From positions 620,001 to 684,000 of the forward strand of contig NC_061132.1 of NCBI RefSeq assembly GCF_905220365.1: a stretch of DNA of 64,000 nt, written 5' to 3'. Of this stretch, positions 21,169-31,262 are shown piece after piece; the first letter of the stretch is position 1; every line of letters starts with the position of its first letter. Both the position numbers and the translations under genes were made by a program. Below the pieces are notes generated by a model, which did no database searches, was not told the origin of the DNA, and worked only from the letters and a program-made list of their open reading frames with translations. The DNA comes from Vanessa cardui. Its lineage: Eukaryota; Arthropoda; Insecta; Lepidoptera; Nymphalidae.

Positions 21169-21918
21169 ATGAGTTTCAAGGACAAGGTTGTGATAGTGAC
21201 GGGCGCCAGCTCCGGTATCGGAGCGGCGGCGGCGATTGCGTTCAGCGCTGAAGGAGCGCGGGTGGTCATGGTCGGCCGCGACAGCACCAAGCTGACAGCC
21301 GTCGCCGCGAAATGCACCAACCCTCTAGTGATCCAAGCCGATGTTTCCAAAGATGACGACGCGAAACGTATCATTGACGAAACCATACAGAAGTTCGGAC
21401 AATTGGACGTACTGGTCAACAATGCTGGTTTAATGTCGTTGATTGGCTGTCTCCTACAAGGTGATATGATGAAGTCTTATGACACAATTATGAGCGTGAA
21501 CCTTCGCGCCGTAGTTCACTTGACTAACTTGGCTGCGCCGCATCTGATCAAGACTAAGGGGAACGTTATCAATATATCCAGTATCGCTGGTCATTTGCCA
21601 TCATTTTCACCGTTTGCGACAAACTACAGCGTTTCCAAAGCCGCGTTGAACCATTTCACTACATGTGCTGCTACAGAATTGGGACCCCATGGTGTCAGAG
21701 TGAACGCCATCTCCCCGGGACCGGTCAGAACTGATATATTAGAGAACGCTAAATACCCTAACAGCTGGGAAGATTTAGCTAAGTTTACACTGTTTAATAC
21801 GGTCAGTGAGGCGAACGAAGTAGCAGATTTGATAATGTACCTGGCTAGTGACAAAGCCAAGTCGATCACTGGATCCAACTACGTCTTAGACTGCGGCTCG
21901 ATGCTTAAACGCGTGTAA
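21169..21918 (+). CDS. Classical short-chain dehydrogenase/reductase SDR1, 249 aa, intronless
   Basis: NAD(P)-dependent oxidoreductase of the classical SDR family, the type usually auto-named FabG-like 3-oxoacyl reductase in insects; the true substrate is unknown. Rossmann motif TGASSGIG (11-18), NNAG (84-87), active-site N111, S138 (in NISS), Y153 and K157 (YSVSK), then PGP (183-185) before the substrate loop. R37 after the second strand favours NADP(H). No signal peptide or membrane segment, so probably cytosolic. The start is fixed by collinearity with the paralogues (MSFKDKVV). First of four tandem copies on the same strand; after the stop it still shares CTTACC.CATCATTGTTT with SDR2, showing that the duplicated unit ran past the coding region. 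Confidence 0.95.
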   Translation: MSFKDKVVIVTGASSGIGAAAAIAFSAEGARVVMVGRDSTKLTAVAAKCTNPLVIQADVSKDDDAKRIIDETIQKFGQLDVLVNNAGLMSLIGCLLQGDMMKSYDTIMSVNLRAVVHLTNLAAPHLIKTKGNVINISSIAGHLPSFSPFATNYSVSKAALNHFTTCAATELGPHGVRVNAISPGPVRTDILENAKYPNSWEDLAKFTLFNTVSEANEVADLIMYLASDKAKSITGSNYVLDCGSMLKRV

Positions 21919-22735
21919 TATATTGTATCTGCTAAAATATAATTAAAACTTACCCCATCATTGTTTTATTTAAATTTAAATTAATTTTCGTCCGAGGTTC
22001 GCATTTTAGAGGGTTGTCTGTCACGCGTTAGGCAAAAAACGTAGCCTGTGCCCTGTCTTGAAGTTCGAGAATGCTTCTACTTCTAGAAAGGCTACGCTTC
22101 GGTTCCACTACCTCATACCATATAAGTCGTATAATGTATTTCTACTTTTATATATAACAACAGTAGCTCAGTCACTAAACTTTAATTATGTATTATTATA
22201 AAATGATTTTATTATTAATATTTTGTTAAATCCTTTTATTAACAATTCAAAAATTGAATTATAATCGTTTGGATCCTGCATCGCACACAATTTACAAGTT
22301 ACAGTATGAATCTTTGAAACAATTTAATTTATTAGCCCTTATTGGTCTGTATGTTATATTTTATTAATGATAAATTTATTGTTTGCCAATGAAATATATA
22401 TGTAACATTGCTAGAATTTAATTATATTTGAGGGTGATGATCCATTTTGGCTTCCCCGAGCAAGTGTGCTTAATTTCGTAAGTGTATGTTTTTATTATTA
22501 CCCACGAATTACTCGAATACTAAAAGTCGTATTGAAATGATCATTTTTAATCTACGTTGAACCTAAGTACACTTCAACGTAGGGAAGACCAGTTTTTTCT
22601 AAATTTAGTCGGTTCAATTTGGTTATTTCATTGTAATTATATCTGTTACCATCCATAATATCATCCATATCCATAATAAATAGTAAATAAATTACGAACA
22701 ATACCATTCATCATTCATGCAGCTATTAATATACT
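21919..22735. other. Intergenic, SDR1-SDR2
   Basis: AT-rich. The first 50 bases are the SDR1 3' UTR (ATTAAA-type signal near 21942). Nothing else recognised. Confidence 0.5.
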
Positions 22736-22739
22736 GATA

Positions 22740-22892
22740 TCTATCCAGATAAGGTAGGTTTAGTATTTACCTAGTGCGGCTTGCAAATTGTTTATACAAG
22801 TTCTTATCATAATTGTTACGTTGCACTTATCACCAACCCAAAGTGATTTATTCTGATATTCAGTTTTAATAGCGCGACGTAATTAGCGCAGT
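22740..22892 (+). promoter_or_regulatory. SDR2 promoter remnant with GATA boxes
   Basis: CTATCCAGATAAGGTAG at 22741 (GATAAG 22748-22753), CTTATC at 22803-22808 and 22826-22831, and an initiator-like GCAGTATCAAATA from 22888. The 35 bp starting TCTATCCAGATAAG and ending ATTTACCTAGT match the region before SDR4 (36422-36457) closely, although SDR2 itself is broken. Confidence 0.55.
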
Positions 22893-22918
22893 ATCAAATA
22901 CAACTTCAGACAGGAAAC

Positions 22919-23671
22919 ATGAGTTTCAAGGATAAGGTTGTGATAGTGACGGGAGCCAGCTCCGGTATCGGAGCGGCGGCTGCGATTGCGTTCAGCGCTG
23001 AAGGAGCGCGAGTGGTCATGGTCGGCCGCGACAGCACCAAGCTCAAAGCAGTCGCCGCGAAATGCACCAACCCTCTCCTGATCACCGCTGACCTTTCCAA
23101 AGATGACGACGTGAAACGTATCGTCGATGAAACATTGAAGAAGTTCGGTCAGTTAGACGTCCTCGTCAACAACGCTGGTATGTCAGTTTTAGCCAACCTC
23201 CTTGATGTCGACATGATAAAGGCTTACGATGCAGTTATGAGCGTTAACGTTCGCGCCGTCGTTTACTTGACCAACTTGTCTGCGCCGCATCTGATCAAGA
23301 CTAAAGGAAACGTCATCAATATATCGAGCGTGTCTGGTTATTTGACACCAATTTCATCATCTACAACTAATTATAACATCTGACAACAAAAAGCTGCGTT
23401 GAACCATTTCACTGCTTGTGCGGCCACAGAATTGGGACGGCACGGTGTGAGAGTGAACGGAATCTGCCCGGGACCGGTCAGAACAGACTTCTTTTCAAAC
23501 AATAAATATTCTGCTTCATGGGATGATCTATCGAATATTACGCAGCTTGGTAGAGTAAGTGAGGCGAACGAAATAGCAGATTTGATAATGTACCTGGCGA
23601 GTGACAAAGCCAAGTCGATCACTGGATCCAACTACGTCATAGACTGCGGCACGATGCTTAGACGCGTGTAA
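22919..23671 (+). pseudogene. SDR2, short-chain dehydrogenase disrupted at the active site
   Basis: A single frame runs through the whole gene but is cut by TGA at 23381-23383. The lesion lies inside the catalytic YxxxK: the Tyr codon is 23372-23374 and the Lys codon 23390-23392, six codons apart where four are required. So two extra codons plus a stop were gained, and read-through would not restore the active site. Upstream, MSFKDKVV, TGASSGIG, NNAG, N and NISS motifs are intact; downstream PGPVRTD and the C-terminal SITGSNYVIDCG are intact. The rest of the frame is clean, so inactivation is probably recent. A 154-residue truncated product or an assembly error are the alternatives. Confidence 0.88.
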
Positions 23672-23734
23672 ATAAAATAATTGAATCTTACCTCATCATT
23701 GTTTCATTTAGAAATATTTAAAATATGGTATATT

Positions 23735-24699
23735 TTATATAGAAACTAGCTAAGCCCCCGACCTTGTATTGAATTTTGAAATTAAAACATATATATTTTT
23801 GTAGCCAAAGTTACAATAAGGATTGTATCAGTTATCTTCCAGTGAAAGCCCCGTCAAAATCGATCCAGCCGTTCCAGAGATTAGCCGGAACAAACAGACA
23901 GACAACAATTGTAAAAAATGTTATTTTGGTATATGTACCGTGTATACATACATATGCATTGAGTAAAACAGAGCTTTTTTCAATATTACAAACAGACACT
24001 CCAATTTTATTATATGTATAGATCATAAATAACAATTTGATTAAACAACACAGTAAAAATTAAGGTTTTTTATAATTGTAATTATGAAAAAATGTTGCCA
24101 TTATTACATAAGATTAGATTTAGTAAGAATCTGAAGGAAAAAATGATATACGTTTGGTTTAATTTCATGCTTTTTTTTTAAATGATCAAAGTACACTTTT
24201 TAAAAATGTTCATATCTAATTTCAAAGGTTCTAAAGGTACTTGTACACATCCGAGAGAACCTGAACAAACGCGCGGTTATGATATCATTTATTTAACGTG
24301 TAACAAAAATATATTATTTTCTGAGATTATTAATTAAACTGTAGGCTGTAAACTGCCTAGGAGCCCCGAATGATCTTGGGGTCGCTAGGCTGGGACGCTT
24401 TTAATAGAGTGATGACACTTATGTAATTTAGTAAAAACCGGTCAAGAGCGACTCAGATTCGCAAGGGTTCTGTACCATCTACAAAAACGAGCAAAAAATA
24501 TCACTTCTATTATTTGTTCTATTTTTAGTAATTGTTATTACAACGACAACATAAATAAATAATCTGAGAAAATTGCAACTATCTGTCATGGTTAATGAGA
24601 TACAGCTTACTGAGATACGGACAGACAGTGGAGTCTCAGTAATACCCGTTTTACCCTTTATTTACAGAATCTTAGCATATATAATTATTATTAACGAGA
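23735..24699. other. Intergenic with a short repeat at 23740-23965
   Basis: 23740-23965 has 'cagccgttccagagatt', 'gccggaacaaacagac', a word set frequent in lepidopteran repeats. The remainder, including 24240-24450, shows nothing I can name. Confidence 0.4.
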
Positions 24700-24900
24700 T
24701 GGACAAAACATTGAAATAAAACTAGCTATAACGGATTTGAATCGCGTATATTAATTATTTTTAACATCCCGACGTTTCGAGCACTTTACAGCGTACCACG
24801 AACACAAAATAATTAATATACGCGATTCAAATCCGTTATAGCTAGTTTTATTTCAATGTGTAATCGCGAAAATTTGAGACAACATTATGTGGACAAAACA
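24700..24900. mobile_element. Penelope-like fold-back insertion with 11-bp target duplication
   Basis: TGGACAAAACA at 24700-24710 is repeated at 24890-24900. Inside, about 50-bp perfect inverted arms (24711-24758 and 24809-24856 at least) surround the module CCCGACGTTTCGAGC. The end after the right arm is GCGAAAATTTGAGACAACATTATG, matching the copy at 39550-39903. The element is reduced to its inverted ends. Confidence 0.85.
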
Positions 24901-24954
24901 TACTACTTAAAAGTCAATTTACGATTATGTAATGTAGTTACCATAATTTTTATT

Positions 24955-25345
24955 TTTTGTTTCAAAATTGATTGGCGTGACACATCTATTAAAAAAATCG
25001 CATCAAAATCCGTTGTGTAGTTTTACAGATTTAAGTGTACATAGGGAAATATGGACAGATAAAGCGACTTTGTTTTATACTATGTAGTTATAGTGATTTG
25101 ATTTATTCCTTTTTATATTAAAAGTAATGGAGCTTAATCAACAAACTTACTGTTGCATCTGTAATAAAAGTTAAGATATCTATCATAACTGCTAACTACG
25201 TCTGTCTGCCTATAGCTCTTTCACGACTAAACTAATGAACATAATTTGATTAAATTTGGCGTACCATAGGCTACCATTTTTGCCTAAAACATGACAACCA
25301 ATCCACTTAAACGCAAGCGAAGCCGCAGGTGACAAATAGTAATAA
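24955..25345. repeat. Repeat I (-) and repeat G (+) fragments
   Basis: 24955-25110 is an inverted repeat I piece ('cgcatcaaaatccgt', 'aaagcgactttgttt', 'atactatgtagtta'). 25195-25345 is repeat G ('gtctgtctgcctat', 'tttgcctaaaacat', 'aacgcaagcgaagccgc'). Confidence 0.55.
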
Positions 25346-25559
25346 AATATATACATTAAGACATATTAATCGCCACGTATTTATATAAAAATGATTAAAG
25401 AAAGAACAAATGACAATCTTATCGGTACAGGTAATCTTCTCGTGATTTGTACAGTTTATATACTAACATAAAATATCATAGTCGATTACTGCTGTCTGTC
25501 CCTGTGTATGCTTAGATCTTTAAAATCACACAACGGATTTTGATGTGGTGGTATTGTTG

Positions 25560-25831
25560 ATGTGGATATTACTTGGTGGTAGGGCTTTGTGCAAGCCCGT
25601 CTGGGTAGGTACCACCCACTCATCAGTTATTCTACCGCCAAATAACAGTACTCAGTATTGTTGTGTTCCGGTCTGAAGGGTGAGTGTGCCAGTGTAACTA
25701 CAGGCACAAGGGACATAACATCTTAGTTCCCAAGGTTGGTGGCACATTGACGATGTAAGGAATAGTTAATATTTCTTACAGCGTCATTGTCTATGGGTGA
25801 TGATGACTACTTACCATCAGGTGGCCCATAT
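25560..25831 (+). repeat. Repeat B, left part, interrupted by a DNA transposon
   Basis: Well-preserved copy from ACTTGGTGGTAGGGC to CATCAGGTGGCCCATAT. The remaining end ATATGCTCGTCCGCCAACCTAT sits at 29224-29245, after the inserted element. In uninterrupted copies CCCATAT runs directly into GCTCGTCC, which fixes the insertion point to the base. Confidence 0.9.
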
Positions 25832-26215
25832 CGAGCCATTACCGCCAAATTATCGTAAGCGACACTTTTGTCGAAAAATCGTTTTTTATTTATACTAATA
25901 TTTTAAACCGTAACGGATCGATACCTGTTGATAATTTCCTCAGAAAAAAAACCGTTACAAAGTTATAGCAAATGCTAAAATTATCGTGAATACATACGTT
26001 TTGAAAGTCTTAACGTAAGCGACAATAGACATTTTTATCTTATTTGACTAATGACCGATTTTTTTAGCGCAAGCGACCCTACTTATTATCACAACCGACA
26101 TTAGTCCTTGATCGTAAGGCGCTTACTATAAAGAAACCTGTCGTGATATATTTATTTCCGCGAAAGTTATTAGGATGCAACTAACAGCGTTCCAAAGGGA
26201 ACGATGTAATTTTTT

Positions 26216-26299
26216 AGGATTTTTAGGATTATTAGGATGCAACTAACAGCGTTCCATAGGGAACGATGTTAGTTGCATCGTAATAATCCTAAAAATCCT
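26216..26299. repeat. 84-bp palindrome inside the DNA transposon
   Basis: The arms AGGATTTTTAGGATTATTA and its complement ending CTAAAAATCCT enclose GATGCAACTAAC / GTTAGTTGCATC and an inner GTTCC-ATAG-GGAAC. An imperfect direct copy of the middle (GATGCAACTAACAGCGTTCC) stands at 26174-26193. It may be a subterminal binding array or a replication by-product. Confidence 0.85.
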
Positions 26300-26508
26300 T
26301 TGTGGTTAAAAAAATAGTTTCACTCATAATAATAAATAATCAAAAACAAAATCAAAATAAAATTTGTTCAATTGGGCTTTTACAAGCACTTTTGAGTCGT
26401 AAAATTAACATTTTAAAAAGTGTTTTTTATTGTGTAGTATTTGAATTAATTGAGTTATAAGTGTACTGCAAATAACTCAAGCTCAAACATTTATCAAATA
26501 AAAAAGCA

Positions 26509-28380
26509 ATGTCAACTTCAGAAGCTAAGGTATGTATTGTATTTTAATTTTTTTAAATGAATGCAAGAAAAATGTAATATGCGTACAATTTATTGCCTGT
26601 AATATTGTTCTCCCATTTTAATTGTTGGTGTGTTTGATTAGTATTGGTTAAAAAAATAGTTAAGTTAGGCCATTCTCGTTGATACGAGAATGGTCTCTAT
26701 TTTACCTAAGTTTAATTAAAGAAACAAAGAGTGCATGACAGAAAATTCCTTAACGATCTCTCAAAGACGGGTTCTTAATAGATTAGTGAGCACACTTTTT
26801 TTACTACAACTTTGTCCGTCCGCTTATATGTTTTACATCATGCGAATCTTTTTAAGATATCGCTTATTTGTTATAGCTAATATCACCACTCCACGCAGAA
26901 AAAAAGCTATCATGAAACTGCTTTTCCCGAGAACATACAGCAAGATGCAGAGGCTTTAGTTCTTGATCCATTCTTGCTAACAGGCAGCAACAACGATATT
27001 AATATAGACCCTACACTAACTGTGACGACATCACGGTCTGATACCGTTTTAAATTCTGAGCAAAATACCAATCCACGTATAACAATAACTCTAAATAAAC
27101 TTGTTGATTATAGTGATTCTGACACTGATATTCTTATACTTTAATGGATTTAGATAATCAAAATGAAATTGCACAAGTAGATATAACAAATTATGATCAA
27201 ACTAATTTAGGGGATCCTGGTTGCATTGATCAAATCAAATCAAAATAAAGTTTATTCAAGTAGGCTTTTACAAGCACTTTTGAATCGTCATTTTATAATT
27301 AAGTGAAGCTACCAGCGGTTCGGAAAGTAGATTCTTCCGACAAGAACCGGCAAGAAAATCAGTAGTTACTCTTTTTTAAAATTTAAAAAATACAAAGTCA
27401 TGTTAGTCAAATACAATTATTTAAATTAATATATCCTGCTTGGAAGTCAACAGGTATTAACTCCACGCTTTTTTTATCATCTATAAAATCTTGTATCGAA
27501 TAATATGCTTTTTCTAATAATGTATCTCTTACAAACGATTTGAATTTAAGAAACTTGCCCCAAGAAGGATTTATTGACTTTGCGGAGTCGGAAGCTTGGC
27601 GTTATAAGTTTATCCTTACTCCTAGTGCACATACAATGATTATCACTGAAAGTGATCAATGTTATTGTGAATATACATAATATTGTTGTAAATATACTGT
27701 GACGCAACAGTGAGTATTCCTACTTTGTTAAAAACATCCCGAAGAGAGTCTCTTATTAATACAGCAGTACATTTTTGACCAAGAAGAACTAAACGGGAAG
27801 TCTTTGGATATCTACGACAATAATGCCTGCATTGATAGTGAATACTCATGGAAGCCCGCCTCATCGTCCAGTGATTTGGATTGACATGAGTCACCTCAAG
27901 AGACGAATGTTGGTCGAAGAGGATACGGGAAAATAAAACCTTTACCGGAACGTTTTTTATCAAAACAAAAAAAAATCGCAAAGCTGCTGTAGGGAAATCT
28001 GTGCAACCTCATCCTTGTATGAATAAAAGATGTAGTAACTCATGTTCAAATAAATTTACTGAAGATGATCAGGCTAATATCCTTGAAAACTATTAGGGAT
28101 TAGTTTGTGACAAAAGACATAAAGATTTTCTACTGTCATGTGCTAAAGAGAGACCGTTTGGCAGAAAAAGAGCTAGTAGTAATGTTCGTAAAATATCATA
28201 CGATTATTTAATAAACTATAATGGACAGCCTATTAAAATATGCCAACAACTTTTGCTTAAGACCCTAAACTTATTTCAAATGTCTTTAAGATACGCTATC
28301 GAAAATTCCTATAATTTTCTGAATACTGCTTGGGAAGCAAAAAAGCTCTTTATACTCATAATAAATCTGGTGAAGTAGAA
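26509..28380 (+). pseudogene. Decayed transposase-like gene of the 25.8-29.2 kb element
   Basis: A short first exon MSTSEAK (26509-26529) ends at donor GTATGT; acceptor ACATACAG (to 26940) opens QDAEALVLDPFLLTG, in frame, running to a stop at 27142. A further acidic stretch ends DQTNLGDPGCID, is cut by the LINE, and resumes as SEYSWKPASSSSD. After a frameshift in an A-run (about 27965-27975) comes a cysteine motif (C-x4-C-x3-C, around 28016-28045) followed by KFTEDDQANILENY, a stop, and KICQQLLLKTLNLFQ. The pattern recalls N-terminal parts of unnamed insect transposases; no catalytic core was identified. It has several stops and frameshifts and is not functional. Confidence 0.6.
27222..27836 (-). 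mobile_element. LINE-E insertion with 9-bp target duplication, nested in the DNA transposon
   Basis: TGCATTGAT at 27222-27230 is repeated at 27828-27836. The 3' tail is TTTGAT repeats (seen as ATCAAATCAAATC), followed by the usual 3' UTR block with CCGGTTCGGAAAG. On the minus strand at about 27640-27740 the RT C-terminal words GILTVASQYIYNNIMY are readable. 5'-truncated. Removing it joins the host element's reading frame cleanly, which confirms the borders. Confidence 0.85.
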
Positions 28381-29223
28381 GTCGCACAGTTAAAATCGTT
28401 CATTGAGATGTTACCTTCTGTTCCATCCCACTATTGTCGCAATAAGAGCACAAAAGTATAATTACCTCAAGAATTTCAAAACATATCGTTTTTATACACA
28501 CTGTATGTTGTCACTTGAAAGAAAATAATCTAGAATGATGATTCCATCAAGAATATTTAAGTATGCGGCATAATGAAACCATTCGTGATGCTTTAGCTGA
28601 AACGGACGAAGTATGATGCAAATAATGAGAATTATAATACTTTACTTAATTTTATATAAGTACGTTGTTATATGTATAACCTGCTTGATCTCATTATTCC
28701 AAATGATTAACATAAATATATTTTTAATGATACAAAATTTATTTTGTTTAAAAACTATGATGGAACAGTACGTGGTGTTAAAGCGGACGAAGTAGATTCG
28801 TACCACAAGAAATACTTTGTTTTATCTTATATACGTTGATTGATCTCATTATTTTAAATGTTTGATAACAATAAATATACATATTTTCAATTATATATGT
28901 AACTCTTTCATTTAAAAACCTTTTAAAATGCTTATTTATTTACAGTTATAGTTACTTGGATATAGTCATTTTAATAGACATTTTTATCGTAAACGCCAAA
29001 ATCACTATCGATTATGACGGCAAAAATAATGTAAACGCCATAAATGGCATAAATACTTATAATTTTTGTTTTATTTTCAATTATATATTTAAATGTTTAA
29101 AAAATATTAAAGTATGCGAAATTTTTATTTCCTAGCACGCTTCTGTATAAAAATATTTAAAAAAAATCGTCTCCTGTAAAATTTGGTTTTTGTCGGTTGC
29201 GCTAAAATGGCGGTAAAGGCTCG

Positions 29224-29260
29224 ATATGCTCGTCCGCCAACCTATAACATAAAATAAAAA
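29224..29260 (+). repeat. Repeat B, right part after the transposon
   Basis: ATATGCTCGTCCGCCAACCTAT followed by 'aacataaaataaaa', completing the copy that begins at 25560. Confidence 0.88.
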
Positions 29261-29269
29261 ATAATTTAT

Positions 29270-29905
29270 TCTTTAGATAGATTTATTCATGAGGAAGGAA
29301 ATGAATAATATATGCACAATTTCGTCGATAAACTCTGATTATTTTAAAGGTTTCTAAAGATATTCGATAAGGAATAAATTTAAAGAAATCAAGATATTGA
29401 CTGTTACTTTTCAATATATATTCTGCAATGTTATGTATGTACGAAAAAATATTAATGATTTCATGAGAAAATGTGATACTCATAGCATTGGTACAAGGAA
29501 CAAACACGAACTTGTTACTCCTGTTACTCGACTGCGTAGAGTCAGTAACTCCATTGTTGGGCAATGTATACGGTTTTACAACATGATCCCAGAAAGCGTT
29601 CAAAATGCTTCTGTTGTCAAATTAAAAAAAAAATTAAGGAAAGCTGGTATGCAAAAGGTTATTATTATACAATTAATGAGTTTATGATTGATAGCACCTT
29701 GGGAATGAAACGATCGCCTCCTGACTATTTCATTTCATATTAAATTGTTTATATAATAAATGGGAAAAAAAATCCGCTGAGTTTATTTTGGCCGGTTCTT
29801 CTCAAGTCAGGGTATTTTCTTTTCCGAACCGGTGGTACTCAATTGACCATCAATAAGAAAGTGTAATACTTCTATATTAAATAAAGTTATCTGAGTTTGA
29901 GTATA
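29270..29905 (+). mobile_element. LINE-D 3' part with RT C-terminal domain
   Basis: Decayed coding sequence at 29390-29690 reads QYIFCNVMYVRKN, then GTRNKHELVTPVTRLRRVSN and GQCIRFYNMIPESVQNA, the C-terminal module found after the reverse transcriptase of lepidopteran CR1-like LINEs. It is followed by the stop, a 3' UTR with CCGGTTCTTCTC and the tail AGTTTGAG. Truncated 5' and frame-damaged. Confidence 0.8.
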
Positions 29906-30144
29906 TCGTAAGGAAACACATTTTTCTAAACTTTGCAAGACTGTATACTCTGGCTGAATATCAATTTTTATTTATTACATTTGATTAGATATAATGGCTT
30001 ATTTTCGAAGCGGTTTTAAGCGATACAGCATCAATCCTTATTTATTAACTACCTTATATACTATAATGTATTTAATATAGATCAATATGACCATTAACAA
30101 TATGTAATTTAAATGAATATTTTCAAATTAATTACTTATTTAAA

Positions 30145-30275
30145 ACACAGAAAATGTATATAATAGTTTTGTATTGTCTAATAACAAAAGAGCTGTGAAC
30201 ATTGTAAGACATTCTGTAGTGTATTTAATGCCAGCATTGCAACCGAAGCCGGGGCGAATCGCTAGTTTTTATATA
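30145..30275 (+). repeat. Repeat I fragment
   Basis: 'ttgtattgtctaat', 'cattctgtagtgtattt', 'gcattgcaaccgaagcc'. Resembles 19545-19665. Confidence 0.5.
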
Positions 30276-30763
30276 ATTGTCATTATTGTCCATTCTCGAG
30301 TTAAGTGTTGTTTAAGTATGTATACACGTAAACAATTATCAAGAAGTGCTTATGAACAATCAAATTTGCTATTTCAACTAACATATGTAATTATGTTGAA
30401 GTAGTAACAATCTTGACGATTTACGATTGTGAAATAACTACCGGTTCAAAATTTTGCAAGCTATCATGATATTGTCAAAAATTGATGCTCACATACAAAC
30501 CACGCACACATAAGCGTTCCATATCAGTATAGTGTATTTACAATGTCATTATGGTGAATTATTTAAATTTTTATTCTTACTAATATTATAAATGCAAAAG
30601 TATGGATAAGTATGGATTGTGAGTTAATCATGGAAACGGCTGAGCTGATTTTAATAAAATTTGTCTCACATACAGATTATAGTTGGGAGACTACATAGGA
30701 TATTTATCTTGTTTATTCCATATAAGCACTGGTGGAGTCGCTGTCGTAAACTAGTATTATATT

Positions 30764-30962
30764 TGACGACCTCCGTGGTTGAGTGGTGTGTACACCGGTT
30801 TTCATGGGTATGTCGCTTGAGGTCCCGGGTTCGATTCCCGGCCGAGTCTATGTAGATTATCATTAGTTTTCTATGTTGTATTGAGTCTGGGTGTTTATGG
30901 TACCGTCGTTACTTGGAGTCAGAGTAATGTACATTATGTTGTCTTAAAATATATATACATAT
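30764..30962 (+). mobile_element. SINE-C (tRNA-derived)
   Basis: The head GACGACCTCCGTGGTTGAGTGG has an A box, and GGTTCGATTCCCGGCCGAGTC contains a B box. The body has 'ttagttttctatgttgt', 'gtctgggtgtttatgg' and ends 'ttatgttgtctta'. Different tRNA ancestry from SINE-A. Other copies: 57166-57430, 60738-60965, 43245-43435 (inverted), 6608-6745 (3' part). Confidence 0.82.
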
Positions 30963-31078
30963 ACTACAACATAATAAAATTTGTTATAAATAGTCATTTT
31001 ACTCAATATGTAATAAACACTTAGATATATTACGTTAGATCGAGTATTCCTCTATTTCAGGTAATACTTGTATACATA

Positions 31079-31236
31079 GATAAGATAGATGCACTATTTA
31101 TCTACTGCCACTTAAGAATTGTTTATAAAATGATTATCACGACAGCTAAACTGCACTAGGTTATAACTGACCTTAAGTGAGTAATATCTATTCTGATCTT
31201 CAGACGTTTTATTAGCGCTGCGTCTACTAGCTCAGT
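31079..31236 (+). promoter_or_regulatory. SDR3 promoter with GATA boxes and initiator
   Basis: GATAAGATAG at 31079-31088 (184 bp before the ATG), inverted TTTATCT at 31097-31103, and initiator TCAGTATCAAATACA from 31232. The stretch from the initiator to the ATG resembles SDR2 almost base for base. Confidence 0.55.
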
Positions 31237-31262
31237 ATCAAATACACCTTCACACCAGCAAG

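Larger units (their letters stand above)
25832..29223 (+). mobile_element. 3.39-kb DNA transposon, 4-bp ATAT target duplication, class unassigned
   Basis: Terminal inverted repeats of about 31 bp: left CGAGCCATTACCGCCAAA, right end (complement) CGAGCCTTTACCGCCATT, differing at a few positions. ATAT at 25828-25831 is repeated at 29224-29227, and removing the element restores repeat B exactly. Inside: the words 'cgtaagcgac' and 'gtaaacgcc' repeat near both ends, an 84-bp palindrome at 26216-26299, a LINE-E tail fragment at 26338-26405, a decayed spliced reading frame, and a LINE-E insertion at 27231-27827. A 4-bp duplication fits a few superfamilies (Sola among them), but I cannot assign one from sequence alone. 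Confidence 0.88.

Noticed and set aside
21138..21878. Minus-strand open frames opposite the SDR genes (also 22906-23631, 31227-31972, 36602-36907)
   Set aside because: Antisense shadows caused by the GC-rich codon pattern of the SDRs; they repeat in each copy and have no family signature.
23371..23400. A short intron removing the SDR2 stop
   Set aside because: No GT donor and AG acceptor pair flank the stop at a usable distance, the gap would be far below insect intron size, and the paralogues are intronless.
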